This document shows positions 1 to 9,725 of a DNA stretch of 64,000 nucleotides, in pieces. This stretch comes from a bacterium. GTDB lineage: Bacteria; Zhuqueibacterota; Zhuqueibacteria; Oleimicrobiales; Geothermoviventaceae. Within the stretch, counting starts at the first letter, position 1. Every line of letters begins with the position of its first letter. A model generated the notes under the pieces. It did no database searches, was not told the origin of the DNA, and saw only the letters and a list, made by a program, of their open reading frames with translations. The position numbers were made by a program, and so were the translations under genes. Where the stretch lies: positions 1-64,000 of the forward strand of contig JAPWUV010000002.1 of assembly GCA_028275345.1 (NCBI GenBank), in the 5' to 3' direction.

Positions 1-566
1 GCGTCGGGATGAAGGGCATCCGAATTCAGTCCATCGTGCGCGAGCTGAACAACGAGAAGATCGACATCATCAACTGGAGTTCGGAGCCGGAGATCCTGGT
101 GCAGAGGGCGTTGAGCCCCGCGAAGCCCTCGAAGATCATCCTGGATGAGGATCGTAAGCACGTGGTTGCCGTGTTCCCGGATGATCAGATCTCGCTGGCG
201 ATCGGCAAGGGCGGTTTGAACCGGAAGCTCGCTTCGCGCCTCACTGGCTACGAGATCGAGACGATCAAGGAGAGCGAGTACCGCGAACGGTTGATGAAAC
301 AGGTGAAGATGGACAAGCCGCTGGACACGGTGCCGGGCATCACCGCCGCGATGTTGAAGAAGCTGGCGGTGGGGGATATTCACACGGTCCAGCAGGTCTT
401 GGATGCCAAGGTGGACGGGCTGATGGCCATCCCTGGCATTGGGAAGAAGACGGCGGAAACGGTCTACGAGTTGGTGCGCGCTGCGGCGGAAGAGGAAACC
501 GTCGCCAAGGAGGGTGTGGAAAAGGAAACGGAGGAGGATCGGCAGGAAGAGGAGATTATGGCGTAG
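1..566 (+). CDS. nusA: Transcription termination/antitermination factor NusA, C-terminal part (5' end outside window)
   Basis: The frame is open from base 1, and the residues before the first in-window Met continue the usual NusA GVGxKGxRIQ stretch of the KH region, so this is the 3' part of a longer gene rather than a gene starting at 9. Visible parts are the end of KH1, KH2 (FPDDQISLAIGKGG), a helix-hairpin-helix segment (IPGIGKKTAETV) and a Glu-rich tail. NusA binds RNA polymerase and nascent RNA and modulates pausing and termination. It is followed by infB, the standard order of the nusA-infB operon. The N-terminal polymerase-binding domain and S1 domain are not in the window. Confidence 0.95.
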   Translation, partial: VGMKGIRIQSIVRELNNEKIDIINWSSEPEILVQRALSPAKPSKIILDEDRKHVVAVFPDDQISLAIGKGGLNRKLASRLTGYEIETIKESEYRERLMKQVKMDKPLDTVPGITAAMLKKLAVGDIHTVQQVLDAKVDGLMAIPGIGKKTAETVYELVRAAAEEETVAKEGVEKETEEDRQEEEIMA

Positions 567-640
567 GGGTAGTTCTCGGAGCCCGGAGTTGGGCTCCCGG
601 CGGTGAGGCAGATTCAAGAACTCTGCGGGAGTGATCACCC

Positions 641-3316
641 TTGGTAGGCAAAAGGCGGATATTTCAGGTAGCGCGCGAATTCAACATCTCCAATGAGGAG
701 CTCGTCGAGTTCTTGCAGAAGCAAGGCTTCAAGGTCAAGAACCAGATGAGCCCCGTGACGGACGAGATGTACGAGGCAGTGGTGCGGCGCTACCAGCAGC
801 AGGTGGGCGTGGCGGATGAGGAGCAGAAATTCCGCAAGACGCTGCGGGAGAAGCGCGAGCAAGAGGAGGCCCGCAAGCGGGAGGCTCGCCGCGCCCTGGA
901 GGAGCGACTCCGAGCGGCCGCCGAGCTCGTGATCGAGCGCGAACAGCGGATTGCCACGGTGGCCAGTGGCGCAACGGCGGCGACCACCACCGAGACCCTC
1001 GTGGAGAAGGGAACGCCCCTGATCCCGAAGCCTGAGAAGCGCGAACGCCGCATCCGGGTGATCGACATCCCCACGGAGGAGAAGACCGAAGAAAAGCCCG
1101 TCCCCGCCGCGGAAACCGTTGCCCCGGAAATCGAAGAAGAGGCCGTTGTTCCTCCACCGGAAGTGCCCGTCGAAGAAGTGGAGGCTGCGCCCATCGGCGA
1201 GCCGGAAGAGCCGACGCCCGAGATGGGAGAAGAGCTGCCAGTTGCCCCAATCGGCGAAGAGGTGGAGGAACTGGCAGAGGAAATCGAGAAAGTCATCGAA
1301 GCTCCCACCCGCAAGCCGCGGCGCAAGCGTGCGCGCAAGCGCAAGGCGAAGGAGGAAACGGTCGAGGACCTGACGAAGGTCATCGAGCGGGCCAAAGAAA
1401 AGGAAGAGAAGCGCAAGAAGAAGCGCCGCCAGGAGTTCTCCGAGGAGGAGATTGAGCAGTCGATCCGAAGGACGTTGGCGGCCATGCAGGAGACCGGGCG
1501 CCGGCGGAAATACCGTCGGGTCAAGGAGAAAGAAGAGGAGGTCATTGAAGAGGAAAACCTCATCCGTACGCCCGAATTCATCACTACGGCTGAGTTGGCC
1601 AGCCTGATGGGGGTAACCGCTGCGGAAGTGATCCAGAAGGCTATGAGGCTGGGCCTCATGGTCTCGATGAACCAGCGCCTGGATGCCGAAACCATCACCC
1701 TGCTGGCGGACGAATTCGGCTACGACGTGGAGATCATCTCCGATTACGAGGTGGAGGAAGCCGAAGCCGAAGAGCAAGAGGACCCCTCCAAGCTGAAGCC
1801 CCGCGCTCCGGTGGTCACCGTGATGGGGCATGTGGACCACGGGAAGACCTCCCTTCTTGACTACATCCGCAAATCCAACGTCGTGGCGGGCGAGAAGGGC
1901 GGGATCACACAGCACATCGGGGCATACGAGGTGGAGCTGGGCGATTCGCGCTCCATTACTTTCCTGGACACTCCGGGTCACGAGGCCTTCACCGCCATGC
2001 GCGCCCGCGGTGCGCAGGTGACGGACATCGTGGTGCTCGTGGTGGCGGCGGATGATCACGTGATGCCTCAGACGGTGGAGGCCATCAACCACGCCAAGGC
2101 GGCGGGCGTGCCCATCGTGGTGGCCATCAACAAGATGGATAAGCCCAATGCCAATCCTGACCTCATCAAGCGCGAACTGGCGGATCACGGGGTGCTGGTG
2201 GAGGAGTGGGGAGGACGCCACCAGTGCGTGGAAATCTCGGCCAAGACGGGCATGAACGTCGATAAGCTCCTGGAGGCGATCCTCCTCGAGGCCGAGATGC
2301 TGGACCTGAAGGCCAATCCCGACCGGCCCGCCAAGGGGACCATCCTCGAGTCGAGGCTCGACCGGGGTCGCGGAGTGGTGGCGACGGTCCTGGTGCAGAA
2401 TGGCACGCTTCGAATCGGCGATCCGTTCGTGGCGGGAATGTACAGCGGGCGCGTGCGCGCTATGTTCGATGAGCGCGATCGACCCGTGAAGGAGGCCGGA
2501 CCCTCTCGGCCCGTGTTGGTGGTGGGATTTGACGGCATGCCCCAGGCCGGCGATCCGTTCATGGTGACGGCATCGGAACGGGAGGCAAAGGAGATCGCCA
2601 CGCGTCGTCAGCAGCTACGCCGCGAGCAGCAGTTCCGGCGCGTGCAGCGCGTGAGCCTGGACGAAATCTCCCGGCGCATCCGTTCGGGCGAGGAAGAGAT
2701 CCGGGAGTTGCCGCTCATCGTGAAAGCCGACGTAGACGGTTCCCTCGAAGCGATTTCCGACTCGCTCATGAAATTGTCCACCGATGAGGTTGCGGTACGC
2801 ATCGTGCATAAGGGCGTGGGGGCGATCTCGGAATCGGATGTCCTCCTGGCCGCGGCCACAGGTGCCATCGTCATCGGCTTCCACGTGCGCGCCACCCCAC
2901 AGGCACGGGAGGTGGCCAAGCGGGAAGAAGTAGACATCCGCATCTACGACGTGATCTACGACCTGACCAAGGAAGTCAAGGATGCGCTGGAGGGACTGCT
3001 CGAACCGGAGAAGAAGGAAGAGGTTGTCGGTGTAGCGGAAGTCCGGCAGACGTTCCGCGTGCCCAAGGTGGGTACCGTAGCTGGCTGCTACGTCCTCGAG
3101 GGCCGTCTGAACCGTAACGACCGGGTGAAGGTGTACCGCGACGACAAGCTCATCTTCGACGGGCATGTGGCTTCCCTCAAGCGCTTCAAGGACGACGTTC
3201 GTGAGGTCACTGCGGGCCTGGAGTGCGGCTTGGGTCTGGACGGATTCGACGACATCAAGATCGGGGATATCATCGAGGCCTACCAGGTTATCGAGATCAA
3301 ACGGACCCTCGACTGA
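641..3316 (+). CDS. infB: Translation initiation factor IF-2
   Basis: GTPase that places initiator tRNA on the 30S subunit and promotes subunit joining. The order is an IF2_N motif at the start ([20 protein letters not shown]), a long charged Glu/Lys/Pro-rich linker to about residue 310, a second IF2_N-like module, then the G domain with G1 GHVDHGKT near residue 396, the G3 DTPGH motif and NKMD (G4), followed by domains II to IV. The 891-residue length is normal for a long-linker IF-2. The start is a TTG at 641, chosen because GGGAG lies 9 bases upstream and the protein then begins exactly at the conserved IF2_N helix. It lies between nusA and the ylxP/rbfA genes as in most bacteria. Confidence 0.96.
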   Translation: MVGKRRIFQVAREFNISNEELVEFLQKQGFKVKNQMSPVTDEMYEAVVRRYQQQVGVADEEQKFRKTLREKREQEEARKREARRALEERLRAAAELVIEREQRIATVASGATAATTTETLVEKGTPLIPKPEKRERRIRVIDIPTEEKTEEKPVPAAETVAPEIEEEAVVPPPEVPVEEVEAAPIGEPEEPTPEMGEELPVAPIGEEVEELAEEIEKVIEAPTRKPRRKRARKRKAKEETVEDLTKVIERAKEKEEKRKKKRRQEFSEEEIEQSIRRTLAAMQETGRRRKYRRVKEKEEEVIEEENLIRTPEFITTAELASLMGVTAAEVIQKAMRLGLMVSMNQRLDAETITLLADEFGYDVEIISDYEVEEAEAEEQEDPSKLKPRAPVVTVMGHVDHGKTSLLDYIRKSNVVAGEKGGITQHIGAYEVELGDSRSITFLDTPGHEAFTAMRARGAQVTDIVVLVVAADDHVMPQTVEAINHAKAAGVPIVVAINKMDKPNANPDLIKRELADHGVLVEEWGGRHQCVEISAKTGMNVDKLLEAILLEAEMLDLKANPDRPAKGTILESRLDRGRGVVATVLVQNGTLRIGDPFVAGMYSGRVRAMFDERDRPVKEAGPSRPVLVVGFDGMPQAGDPFMVTASEREAKEIATRRQQLRREQQFRRVQRVSLDEISRRIRSGEEEIRELPLIVKADVDGSLEAISDSLMKLSTDEVAVRIVHKGVGAISESDVLLAAATGAIVIGFHVRATPQAREVAKREEVDIRIYDVIYDLTKEVKDALEGLLEPEKKEEVVGVAEVRQTFRVPKVGTVAGCYVLEGRLNRNDRVKVYRDDKLIFDGHVASLKRFKDDVREVTAGLECGLGLDGFDDIKIGDIIEAYQVIEIKRTLD

Positions 3317-3334
3317 GATCCTTTCGGAGCCCTC

Positions 3335-3616
3335 ATGCTCGTCGGCGTGTGTCAGATCGACCTGTTCGTTCCGGACAGCGGCTCGCTGAAATCCAAGCGG
3401 TTCGTTTTGACCAGCCTCAAGACGCGGATCCGGAACAAGTTCAACGTGTCCGTCTCCGAGGTGGATGGCAACGACAAGTGGCAGAGGGTCACCCTGGCCG
3501 TGTCGATGGTGGCCAACGAGCGGCGCGTCATCGACCAGACCATGAGCCAGATCCTCAATCTCATCAGCCAGGACGGACGTTGCGAGATCCTAGATCACAT
3601 GCTCGAAATCCTTTGA
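3335..3616 (+). CDS. ylxP: DUF503 (YlxP-like) family protein
   Basis: A 93-residue protein beginning MLVGVCQIDLFVPDSGSLKSKR, the typical opening of the DUF503/YlxP family, which is usually encoded between infB and rbfA as here. GGAG lies a few bases upstream of the ATG. The family is small and single-domain; it has been suggested to act in ribosome maturation because of this gene context, but its biochemical role is not settled. Nothing in this copy is unusual. Confidence 0.9.
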   Translation: MLVGVCQIDLFVPDSGSLKSKRFVLTSLKTRIRNKFNVSVSEVDGNDKWQRVTLAVSMVANERRVIDQTMSQILNLISQDGRCEILDHMLEIL

Positions 3617-3644
3617 GGAGCCAGCGTTCGACGCGGGCAGTCCC

Positions 3645-4013
3645 ATGAGTTATCTTCCTTACAAACGGGCAGACCGAGTGGCTGTTCTCCTGCAGGAGGA
3701 GATCAGCCGCGTGATCTTCGAGGAACTGAAGGACCCGCGCGTGGGGCGGGTGACGATCACCAGGGTTCGCCTCACGGATGACTTGAAATTCGCCCGGGTC
3801 TACTTCAACGTGCTCGGCGGTGCGGAGCAGGCCGTGCAATGTCTGGCCGGGCTACGACGAGCCAAAGGTTTCATCCGCAACCAGATCCGGTTGAACACCG
3901 ATCTCCGCTTCATCCCGGAGCTGGAGTTCCACTACGACGATACGCTGGACTACAGCGACCGGATCGAGGAGCTTCTGAAGGAAATCCATAGCTCGCAGGC
4001 GGGGAAAGAGTAA
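3645..4013 (+). CDS. rbfA: 30S ribosome-binding factor A
   Basis: A 122-residue RbfA. The opening with RADRVAVLLQEEISRVI and the core KDPRVGRVTITRVRLTDDLKFARVYFNVLG are characteristic of the KH-like fold that binds immature 30S subunits and assists 16S rRNA 5'-end processing. Length and position (after ylxP, before truB) fit the family. The C-terminal helix ends in a short polar tail. Confidence 0.94.
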   Translation: MSYLPYKRADRVAVLLQEEISRVIFEELKDPRVGRVTITRVRLTDDLKFARVYFNVLGGAEQAVQCLAGLRRAKGFIRNQIRLNTDLRFIPELEFHYDDTLDYSDRIEELLKEIHSSQAGKE

Positions 4014-4042
4014 TTGCGGCCGCGGCGCATGTCCGAAGGACG

Positions 4043-4777
4043 ATGAAGCGCGAAGAGGGCAGCAGCACGTCCGCGCTTCCCCCGGAGGTGAGGAAGCGAT
4101 TCGAAGAGGGGGTGTTCGTCAGCCTGATCAAACCGGAGGGATGGACGTCGTTCCAGGTGGTCGAAAGGGTCCGGGCAGTTGTGGGTGTGAAGAAGGTTGG
4201 TCATGCCGGGACCCTTGATCCTTTCGCGACGGGCGTGTTGCTGGTGGCCATCGGCCGGGCCACCAAGCGGATCTCGGAGCTCATGGGGCTGGAGAAGGAG
4301 TACGAAGGGGTCATCGAGTTCGGCGAGGAGACGGATACGCTCGATCCGACGGGCGCAGTGGTACGGACGTGCCCCGTGCCGGCTGTCAGCTGGGAAGAGC
4401 TGAGAGAGGCCGCTCGGCGCTTCGAAGGGGAGATTGAACAGCGGCCGCCGGTCTACTCGGCGCTCAAGCTCCGAGGGAAGCGCCTTTACCAACTGGCCCG
4501 GGCGGGAAAGCCGGTGGATGTGCCGGCGCGAAGGGTCTTTGTGAAACGCTTCGAGATCCTGGACTGGCAGCCTCCGGAAGCGAGATTCCGGGTGGAGTGT
4601 CACGCGGGGACGTACATTCGGGCTCTGGCGCGGGATCTGGCCGCGGCGGTAGGAAGCTGTGCGTACGTCAAGGAGCTTCGTCGGACGCGCATCGGCCCGT
4701 ATGAGCTCAGCCGGAGCCTGAGCCTCGAGGAATTCGAGAGGCAAGCACGTTCAGGAGAGTTGTTCCGACGGGAATGA
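4043..4777 (+). CDS. truB: tRNA pseudouridine(55) synthase
   Basis: Makes pseudouridine 55 in the T-loop of tRNAs. The catalytic aspartate is in the motif GHAGTLDPFATGVL (Asp59). Further family motifs are KEYEGVIEFGEETDTLD and RPPVYSALKLRGKRLYQLAR. The length is 244 residues, at the short end, with a compact C-terminal region (CHAGTYIRALARDLA) and no clear PUA extension. The start codon follows a GAAGGA about 6 bases upstream; the first 20 residues are charged and variable, so a slightly later start cannot be excluded. It overlaps ribF by 4 bases, indicating translational coupling. Confidence 0.94.
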   Translation: MKREEGSSTSALPPEVRKRFEEGVFVSLIKPEGWTSFQVVERVRAVVGVKKVGHAGTLDPFATGVLLVAIGRATKRISELMGLEKEYEGVIEFGEETDTLDPTGAVVRTCPVPAVSWEELREAARRFEGEIEQRPPVYSALKLRGKRLYQLARAGKPVDVPARRVFVKRFEILDWQPPEARFRVECHAGTYIRALARDLAAAVGSCAYVKELRRTRIGPYELSRSLSLEEFERQARSGELFRRE

Positions 4778-5745
4778 TCGAATACAGGGGACTGGACAGC
4801 GTCGAGCCTGAGCCGAACGCGGTGGTTTCCGTCGGTACGTTCGACGGAGTGCACCTGGGGCATCAGCGGCTGATCCGGCGAGTGAGAGAACTGGCCCGGG
4901 AAAGCGGGGGACGCGCCACTTTGGTGACCTTCGAGCCCCATCCCCAGCTCGTTTTGCGAAAGGTGGACCGTCCTTCGATCAAGGTCCTCACTCCTTTGGA
5001 AGAAAAGCGCGAGCTCCTTGCCGAGCTCGGGGTGGAGCGCTTGGTGGTGCTGGACTTCAGCCCGGAGTTCGCCGCCATCGGGGCGGAGGAATTCGTAGAG
5101 GAAGTCTTGGTCCGCCGCATCGGATGCGCCGCGGTGGTGGTGGGGCCGGACCATGGCTTCGGGCATTCCCGCCAGGGCACGATCGACACGCTCAGAATGC
5201 TCGGAAGCCGCCTCGGATTCCGGGTGGAGCTAGTGACGGAACTCCTGCTGCAAGGCGAGGAGGTGAGCAGCACCGCCATCCGAAGGATTCTGACTCGCGA
5301 CGGGGATGTGAAGAAGGCGGCGTCCTTCCTCGGGCGCTACTACGAAGTCCGGGGCACTGTGGGGCACGGGGCCGGACGGGGCCGGGAGTTAGGTTTTCCC
5401 ACTGCAAACGTGCTTCTGGAAACGCCCCACAAGTTGCTGCCCAAGGATGGGATCTATGCCGGCTACGCTGTGGTCGGCGGGAAGAAGCTGCCCGCGGCGA
5501 TCAACGTGGGCGTGCGGCCCACCTTCGACGGAGGACATCGGGTGGTGGAGGCGCACATCCTCGGCGAGAAGGTGGGCGAGCTTTATGGAACTCCGATCCG
5601 TGTGCTGTTCGTTGAAAGGATCAGAGATGAGGTTGCCTTCTCATCGGTGGGGGAGTTGATCGATCAGATGAAGGATGACGTCCGGAAGACACTCCAGATT
5701 CTGCAAGAGCATCGTGGATCTCTGGTGGAACAGGAGGAAAGATGA
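4774..5745 (+). CDS. ribF: Bifunctional riboflavin kinase/FAD synthetase
   Basis: Converts riboflavin to FMN and then to FAD. The N-terminal nucleotidyltransferase domain shows [17 protein letters not shown] with the GxxH-type ATP site, and the C-terminal flavokinase domain shows [20 protein letters not shown]. The length of 323 residues is typical. It overlaps truB by 4 bases at the start and rpsO by 4 bases at the end (ATGA in both cases), so this stretch is a tightly coupled operon. Placement of ribF between truB and rpsO is common in bacteria. Confidence 0.95.
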   Translation: MIEYRGLDSVEPEPNAVVSVGTFDGVHLGHQRLIRRVRELARESGGRATLVTFEPHPQLVLRKVDRPSIKVLTPLEEKRELLAELGVERLVVLDFSPEFAAIGAEEFVEEVLVRRIGCAAVVVGPDHGFGHSRQGTIDTLRMLGSRLGFRVELVTELLLQGEEVSSTAIRRILTRDGDVKKAASFLGRYYEVRGTVGHGAGRGRELGFPTANVLLETPHKLLPKDGIYAGYAVVGGKKLPAAINVGVRPTFDGGHRVVEAHILGEKVGELYGTPIRVLFVERIRDEVAFSSVGELIDQMKDDVRKTLQILQEHRGSLVEQEER

Positions 5746-6011
5746 CGCTCAGTAAAGAACGAAAGGCGCGGATCATCGAAAAGTACGGGGATCACCCGAA
5801 CGATACGGGCAAGCCGGAAGTGCAGATCGCGCTACTCACGGAGCGCATCAACGACGTGACGCAGCATCTCCAAAGGCATCGCAAGGATCACCACAGTCGA
5901 AGGGGGCTCCTCATGCTGGTGGGCAAGCGGCGCCGCCTGCTCGATTACCTAGCCTCCAAAGACATCGAACGCTACCGCAAGATCGTGGACGAGCTCGGCC
6001 TACGACGGTAA
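5742..6011 (+). CDS. rpsO: 30S ribosomal protein S15
   Basis: An 89-residue S15, the standard length. Conserved family stretches include [19 protein letters not shown] and [21 protein letters not shown], which contact 16S rRNA helices 20 to 22. The start overlaps the ribF stop by 4 bases. In many bacteria pnp follows immediately; here a five-gene block comes between (see findings). Confidence 0.97.
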   Translation: MTLSKERKARIIEKYGDHPNDTGKPEVQIALLTERINDVTQHLQRHRKDHHSRRGLLMLVGKRRRLLDYLASKDIERYRKIVDELGLRR

Positions 6012-6110
6012 GGGGGTGACGTCCAGAGCCTCGCTTGGCGCGGTCGTGAGGACTCTCTTGCCCAGTGCGACGGGTGGAACAAGGGTGAGCAAGCGTAGGA
6101 GGGTGGACCG

Positions 6111-7061
6111 GTGATCGAAGTGAGGCATCTTTCCCGGAACTTCGGTACGGTCAAGGCCATCGAGGACGTGACCTTCGATGTAAGGAAGGGCGAGATTGTG
6201 GGTTTCCTCGGGCCCAACGGGGCGGGGAAGACCACCACGATGCGCATCCTCACCGGCTACATCCCGGCCACCTCGGGCACGGCGAAAGTGGCCGGATTCG
6301 ATGTCCAAGAACAGAGCCTCGAGGTGCGCAAGCGAATCGGCTACATGCCGGAAAACCCCCCGCTCTACGGCGACATGACCGTGGAGTCCTACCTGCACTT
6401 CGTGGCGAAGATCAAGGGGGTGGATGGCAAGCTCCGGAAGCGCAATGTCGAGAAAGTGATGGAGCAAGTGGAGATCAAGGATGTGCGCCACCGGCTGATC
6501 AGAACGCTCTCGAAGGGGTACAAGCAGCGGGTGGGGTTGGCGCAGGCCTTGGTGCACGATCCCGAAGTGCTGATTCTCGACGAGCCCACCATCGGCCTGG
6601 ACCCGAAGCAGATCCGCGAGGTGCGTACCCTGATCAAGAATCTGGCCGGCGAGCACACGGTGATCCTCAGCACGCACATCCTCCCCGAGGTGAGCATGAC
6701 TTGCGAGCGGGTCATCATCATCAACAAGGGGCGCATCGTAGCCGAGGACACCCCGGATAACCTGACGGCTCGGCTGGCCGGGTCCCAGCGGGTGGTGATG
6801 GAAGTGGAAGGACCCGTGGATTCGGTGATTTCCGCGTTGCGGGCGGTGCCGGGGGTGATGTCCGTGACGGCGGACCGAGCCGGAGGGGACTCGCGCAGCG
6901 TGTTCACCGTGGAAACCAGTGTGGGCAAGGATCTGCGGAAGGAATTGGCCCGGACCGTGGTCGAAAAGGGTTGGGGTCTGTACGAGCTCCGCACGGTGGA
7001 GATGAGTCTGGAAGACGTCTTCCTGCACCTGGTAACGCAAGAAGAGGAGGTCGGCAACTGA
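6111..7061 (+). CDS. ABC transporter ATP-binding protein, GldA/NatA-like
   Basis: A 316-residue ABC ATPase. Walker A is GPNGAGKTTT, the signature is LSKGYKQRVG and Walker B is VLILDEPTIGLDP, followed by the H-loop in STHIL. The signature has Lys in place of the second Gly of LSGGQ, as is frequent in the GldA-like group. A C-terminal extension with the sequence VEGPVDSVISALRAVPGV is typical of DrrA/NatA-type proteins. GTG start with AGGAGGG 7 bases upstream. It directly overlaps the permease gene and is followed by a GldG-like protein, so the set is a Gld-type transporter of unknown substrate; in Bacteroidota the GldAFG set is linked to gliding motility, but homologues occur widely in non-gliders. 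Confidence 0.93.
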   Translation: MIEVRHLSRNFGTVKAIEDVTFDVRKGEIVGFLGPNGAGKTTTMRILTGYIPATSGTAKVAGFDVQEQSLEVRKRIGYMPENPPLYGDMTVESYLHFVAKIKGVDGKLRKRNVEKVMEQVEIKDVRHRLIRTLSKGYKQRVGLAQALVHDPEVLILDEPTIGLDPKQIREVRTLIKNLAGEHTVILSTHILPEVSMTCERVIIINKGRIVAEDTPDNLTARLAGSQRVVMEVEGPVDSVISALRAVPGVMSVTADRAGGDSRSVFTVETSVGKDLRKELARTVVEKGWGLYELRTVEMSLEDVFLHLVTQEEEVGN

Positions 7062-7849
7062 TGCGGAACTTTGCTGCCATTCTGGAGCGCGAGGTCAGGT
7101 CGTACTTCCTCTCCCCATTGGCCTATGTCGTCATCTTCTTCTTCCTAGCCGTTTCCGGCATCTTTTTCTACCTCATCCTATCCAACTTCGTGGAGATCTG
7201 CATCCGTGCCACGATGCAGGCGCAGATGTACCAGATGATGCCGCCGAAGCTGAACGTGAACATGATGGCGATCCGGCCCATGCTTCATAACATGGCCCTG
7301 TTTGCTCTGTTCTTCTTGCCCCTCGTCACCATGAAGCTCTACGCGGAGGAGAAGAAGAGCGGGACGATCGAGCTCCTGATGACTTCTCCGGTGACGGACG
7401 GGCAGGTGATGCTCGGCAAGTACACGGCCAGTCTGGTACTTTACCTGGTCATGCTGGCGCTGACCTTCGTGTACATGATCTTCATTTACGCCTACGGGGA
7501 GCCGGAGACGGGGCCGATCCTTTCCGGCTACCTCGGACTATTCCTCCTCGGGGCGGCTTATCTGGCTTTCGGCCTGTTCTTCTCGAGCCTGACCGAGAAC
7601 CAGATCATCGCCGCGGCCAGCACCTTCGCATTCATCCTCGTGTTCTGGGCGATCGGCTGGATCTCCGACTTCGTAAGCCCACGGATCGGCCGGGTGCTGG
7701 CCTATTTTTCCCTGATCGAGCACTTCGATGATTTCGCCAGAGGGGTGATCGACACCAAGCACATCGTCTTCTACCTGAGCTTCGTTTTCTTCGGACTGTT
7801 CCTGACGTATCTGTCGATCCAGTCGGCAAGGTGGAGGGGCGCCAAATGA
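7061..7849 (+). CDS. ABC transporter permease, GldF-like (ABC-2 family)
   Basis: A 262-residue membrane protein with about six hydrophobic segments. The N-terminus RNFAAILEREVRSYFLSPLAY is characteristic of GldF-like ABC-2 permeases. The TM1-TM2 region is followed by the conserved YAEEKKSGTIELLMTSPVTDGQ cytoplasmic coupling segment. I chose ATG 7061, which overlaps the preceding stop by one base, because it gives the family N-terminus; the frame is open further upstream but that extension is a shadow of the ATPase gene. It pairs with the ATPase before it. Confidence 0.92.
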   Translation: MRNFAAILEREVRSYFLSPLAYVVIFFFLAVSGIFFYLILSNFVEICIRATMQAQMYQMMPPKLNVNMMAIRPMLHNMALFALFFLPLVTMKLYAEEKKSGTIELLMTSPVTDGQVMLGKYTASLVLYLVMLALTFVYMIFIYAYGEPETGPILSGYLGLFLLGAAYLAFGLFFSSLTENQIIAAASTFAFILVFWAIGWISDFVSPRIGRVLAYFSLIEHFDDFARGVIDTKHIVFYLSFVFFGLFLTYLSIQSARWRGAK

Positions 7850-9399
7850 GGTGGAATAAGATCGGAGATTATCTCGGGCTGGGAGGCGTCGCCGTCATTC
7901 TCGTCGGGCTGGTGAGTTACTCTGTGCACGGGGTGTTGACGACGGCCATCACCGCCACACTCGTGGCTGGCCTGGCGCTGGTCGTCGCTTACGGGGTTCT
8001 GAACTTCCGGGAGATTCGTTCGGCCCTCAGCAGCCGATCCACGCGCTTTGGGTCGAACGCGGTGTTGATGTCCCTGGTGGTGCTGGGGATCCTCATCCTG
8101 ATCAACTTCGTGGCCAATCGCCACAGTCTGCGTGCGGACACCACCGCCGCCAAGCAGTTCAGCCTGGCTGAGCAGACGCGGAAGATCCTCAAGAATCTGG
8201 ATCGCGAGGTGAAGGTCACGGCCTTCTACCGCGCGGAGGATCGCTGGCAGATCGAAAGCCTGCTCAAGGAGTACGAGCACTACTCGCCCCGTTTCAAGTG
8301 GGAGATCATCGATCCGGACCAGCGTCCTGCCGAAGCGAAGCAGTACAACATCACCGCCTACAACACGATCGTGCTGGAATGTGGCGGGAAGCAGGAGCGG
8401 ATCACAACTCGTACCGAGCAGGATCTGACCAATGCCCTGATCAAGGTCACTCGGAAGGAGAACAAGAAGATCTATTTCCTCACCGGCCACGGTGAGAAGG
8501 ACATCGAGGCGACGGATCGGGAAGGGTACGATAGCATGCGGAAGCTGCTTCAGGGGGAGAATTACGACGTGGAGAAGATCCTGCTGGCGGAAAAGGATCA
8601 CGTGCCGGATGACTGCTCGCTTCTAGTGGTGGCGGGTCCCAAGACGGACCTGCTCCCGAACGAAGCCAGCATGATCGGGGACTACCTCAAGAAAGGCGGT
8701 AAGGCCCTGTTCCTGCTCGATCCCGAGTCGCCCGATGGCTACGTCACTCTCCTCAAGGAATGGGGGATCGAGGTCGGCAAGAACGTGGTGCTCGACGTCT
8801 CTGGGATTGGGCGGCTGTTCGGCGCCGGTCCAGCGATGCCCATCGCGGCGCAGTACGCTCCCCACGCCATCACCGAGAAGTTCCAGCTGATGACCATTTA
8901 CCCCTATGCGCGCTCCGTGCGGAAGGCTGCCGATGCTCCGGTCGGCGCTACCGTCACCGAGTTTGTGAAAACCAGCAGCAACAGCTGGGGAGAGAGCGAG
9001 CCGCTGGGGCGTGGTGGGATGGTCCGGTATGACGAAGGCAAGGACCTGCCCGGGCCCGTGTCGGTGGCAGTCGCCATGGAGAAGGAGGCGGAGGAGAAAC
9101 CCACCTCCTCCGGCGAGAGTGGGCAGACTCGGACCAAGACCCGGATCGTCGTGTTCGGCGATTCGGATTTCGCTTCCAACACCTACTACCGCGTACAGGG
9201 GAACGGCGACCTGTTCATGAACGCCGTGAGCTGGCTGGCTGAGCAGGAGGACCTCATCTCCATCCGTCCCAAGGATCCAGAGGACCGGCGGGTGAACCTG
9301 ACACGAAGCCAGTCCCGGCTGATTTTCTGGGTGGCGGTCGTGCTCATGCCGCTGGCGGTGTTGGGCACGGGAGCTGGAATTTACTGGAAGCGACGCTAA
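7846..9399 (+). CDS. GldG-like protein (ABC-type auxiliary domain, membrane anchored)
   Basis: A 517-residue protein with two N-terminal hydrophobic segments, then a third TM at LMSLVVLGILILINFVANR, a long extracytoplasmic region and a C-terminal TM (LIFWVAVVLMPLAVLGTGAGIYW). The region SLAEQTRKILKNLDREVKVTAF followed by KKIYFLTGHGEKD is diagnostic of the GldG/ABC_transp_aux family. Start at ATG 7846 overlaps the permease stop (ATGA) and has GGAGGGG upstream. Thought to form the periplasmic part of the GldAFG complex; the substrate is unknown. Confidence 0.88.
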   Translation: MRWNKIGDYLGLGGVAVILVGLVSYSVHGVLTTAITATLVAGLALVVAYGVLNFREIRSALSSRSTRFGSNAVLMSLVVLGILILINFVANRHSLRADTTAAKQFSLAEQTRKILKNLDREVKVTAFYRAEDRWQIESLLKEYEHYSPRFKWEIIDPDQRPAEAKQYNITAYNTIVLECGGKQERITTRTEQDLTNALIKVTRKENKKIYFLTGHGEKDIEATDREGYDSMRKLLQGENYDVEKILLAEKDHVPDDCSLLVVAGPKTDLLPNEASMIGDYLKKGGKALFLLDPESPDGYVTLLKEWGIEVGKNVVLDVSGIGRLFGAGPAMPIAAQYAPHAITEKFQLMTIYPYARSVRKAADAPVGATVTEFVKTSSNSWGESEPLGRGGMVRYDEGKDLPGPVSVAVAMEKEAEEKPTSSGESGQTRTKTRIVVFGDSDFASNTYYRVQGNGDLFMNAVSWLAEQEDLISIRPKDPEDRRVNLTRSQSRLIFWVAVVLMPLAVLGTGAGIYWKRR

Positions 9400-9416
9400 T
9401 CGGAGGGGCGGCCAAG

Positions 9417-9614
9417 ATGTGGTGGGGACACAGCCACGGGTTCGCCGGCTTCGGCGCCGGAGGTTGTTGGCACGTGCACTGGTGCTGCCCTCCCTGCTTC
9501 CCGGGGTTTACGAAGACGGAGCAGCTGCAGTACCTCCGGCGCCTCCGGAAGCAACTGGAGGAAGAGCTGAGGGAAATCGACCGAGAGATCGAGAGGCTTG
9601 AGCGAGGGGAGTAG
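9417..9614 (+). CDS. Small His/Cys/Trp-rich coiled-coil protein (DUF5320-like)
   Basis: A 65-residue protein with GGAGGGG 8 bases upstream of its ATG. The first 31 residues are rich in Gly, His, Cys and Trp (three His, three Cys), and the remainder is a single amphipathic helix (LQYLRRLRKQLEEELREIDREIERLE) suited to a coiled coil. This layout resembles the DUF5320 family of small proteins of unknown function. It sits inside the Gld-type operon between gldG-like and the DUF4340 gene. The frame stays open for 20 more codons after the TAG stop (see findings). Metal binding by the N-terminus is a guess from composition. Confidence 0.7.
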   Translation: MWWGHSHGFAGFGAGGCWHVHWCCPPCFPGFTKTEQLQYLRRLRKQLEEELREIDREIERLERGE

Positions 9615-9725
9615 GAACTGGCCGCGGACATTCGAAGGGTGGCGGATTCGATCGCCAGTCGCAAACAGGCCTTGTGAAGCACGGCTCACAGAGGAACGAC
9701 GAAACTCGCAGGGGCGGAGAAGACA

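Noticed and set aside
635-2221. Long minus-strand open frame of over 500 codons opposite infB
   Set aside because: His/Leu/Arg-rich product with no domain, fully opposite a certain infB. It is a by-product of GC-rich codons.
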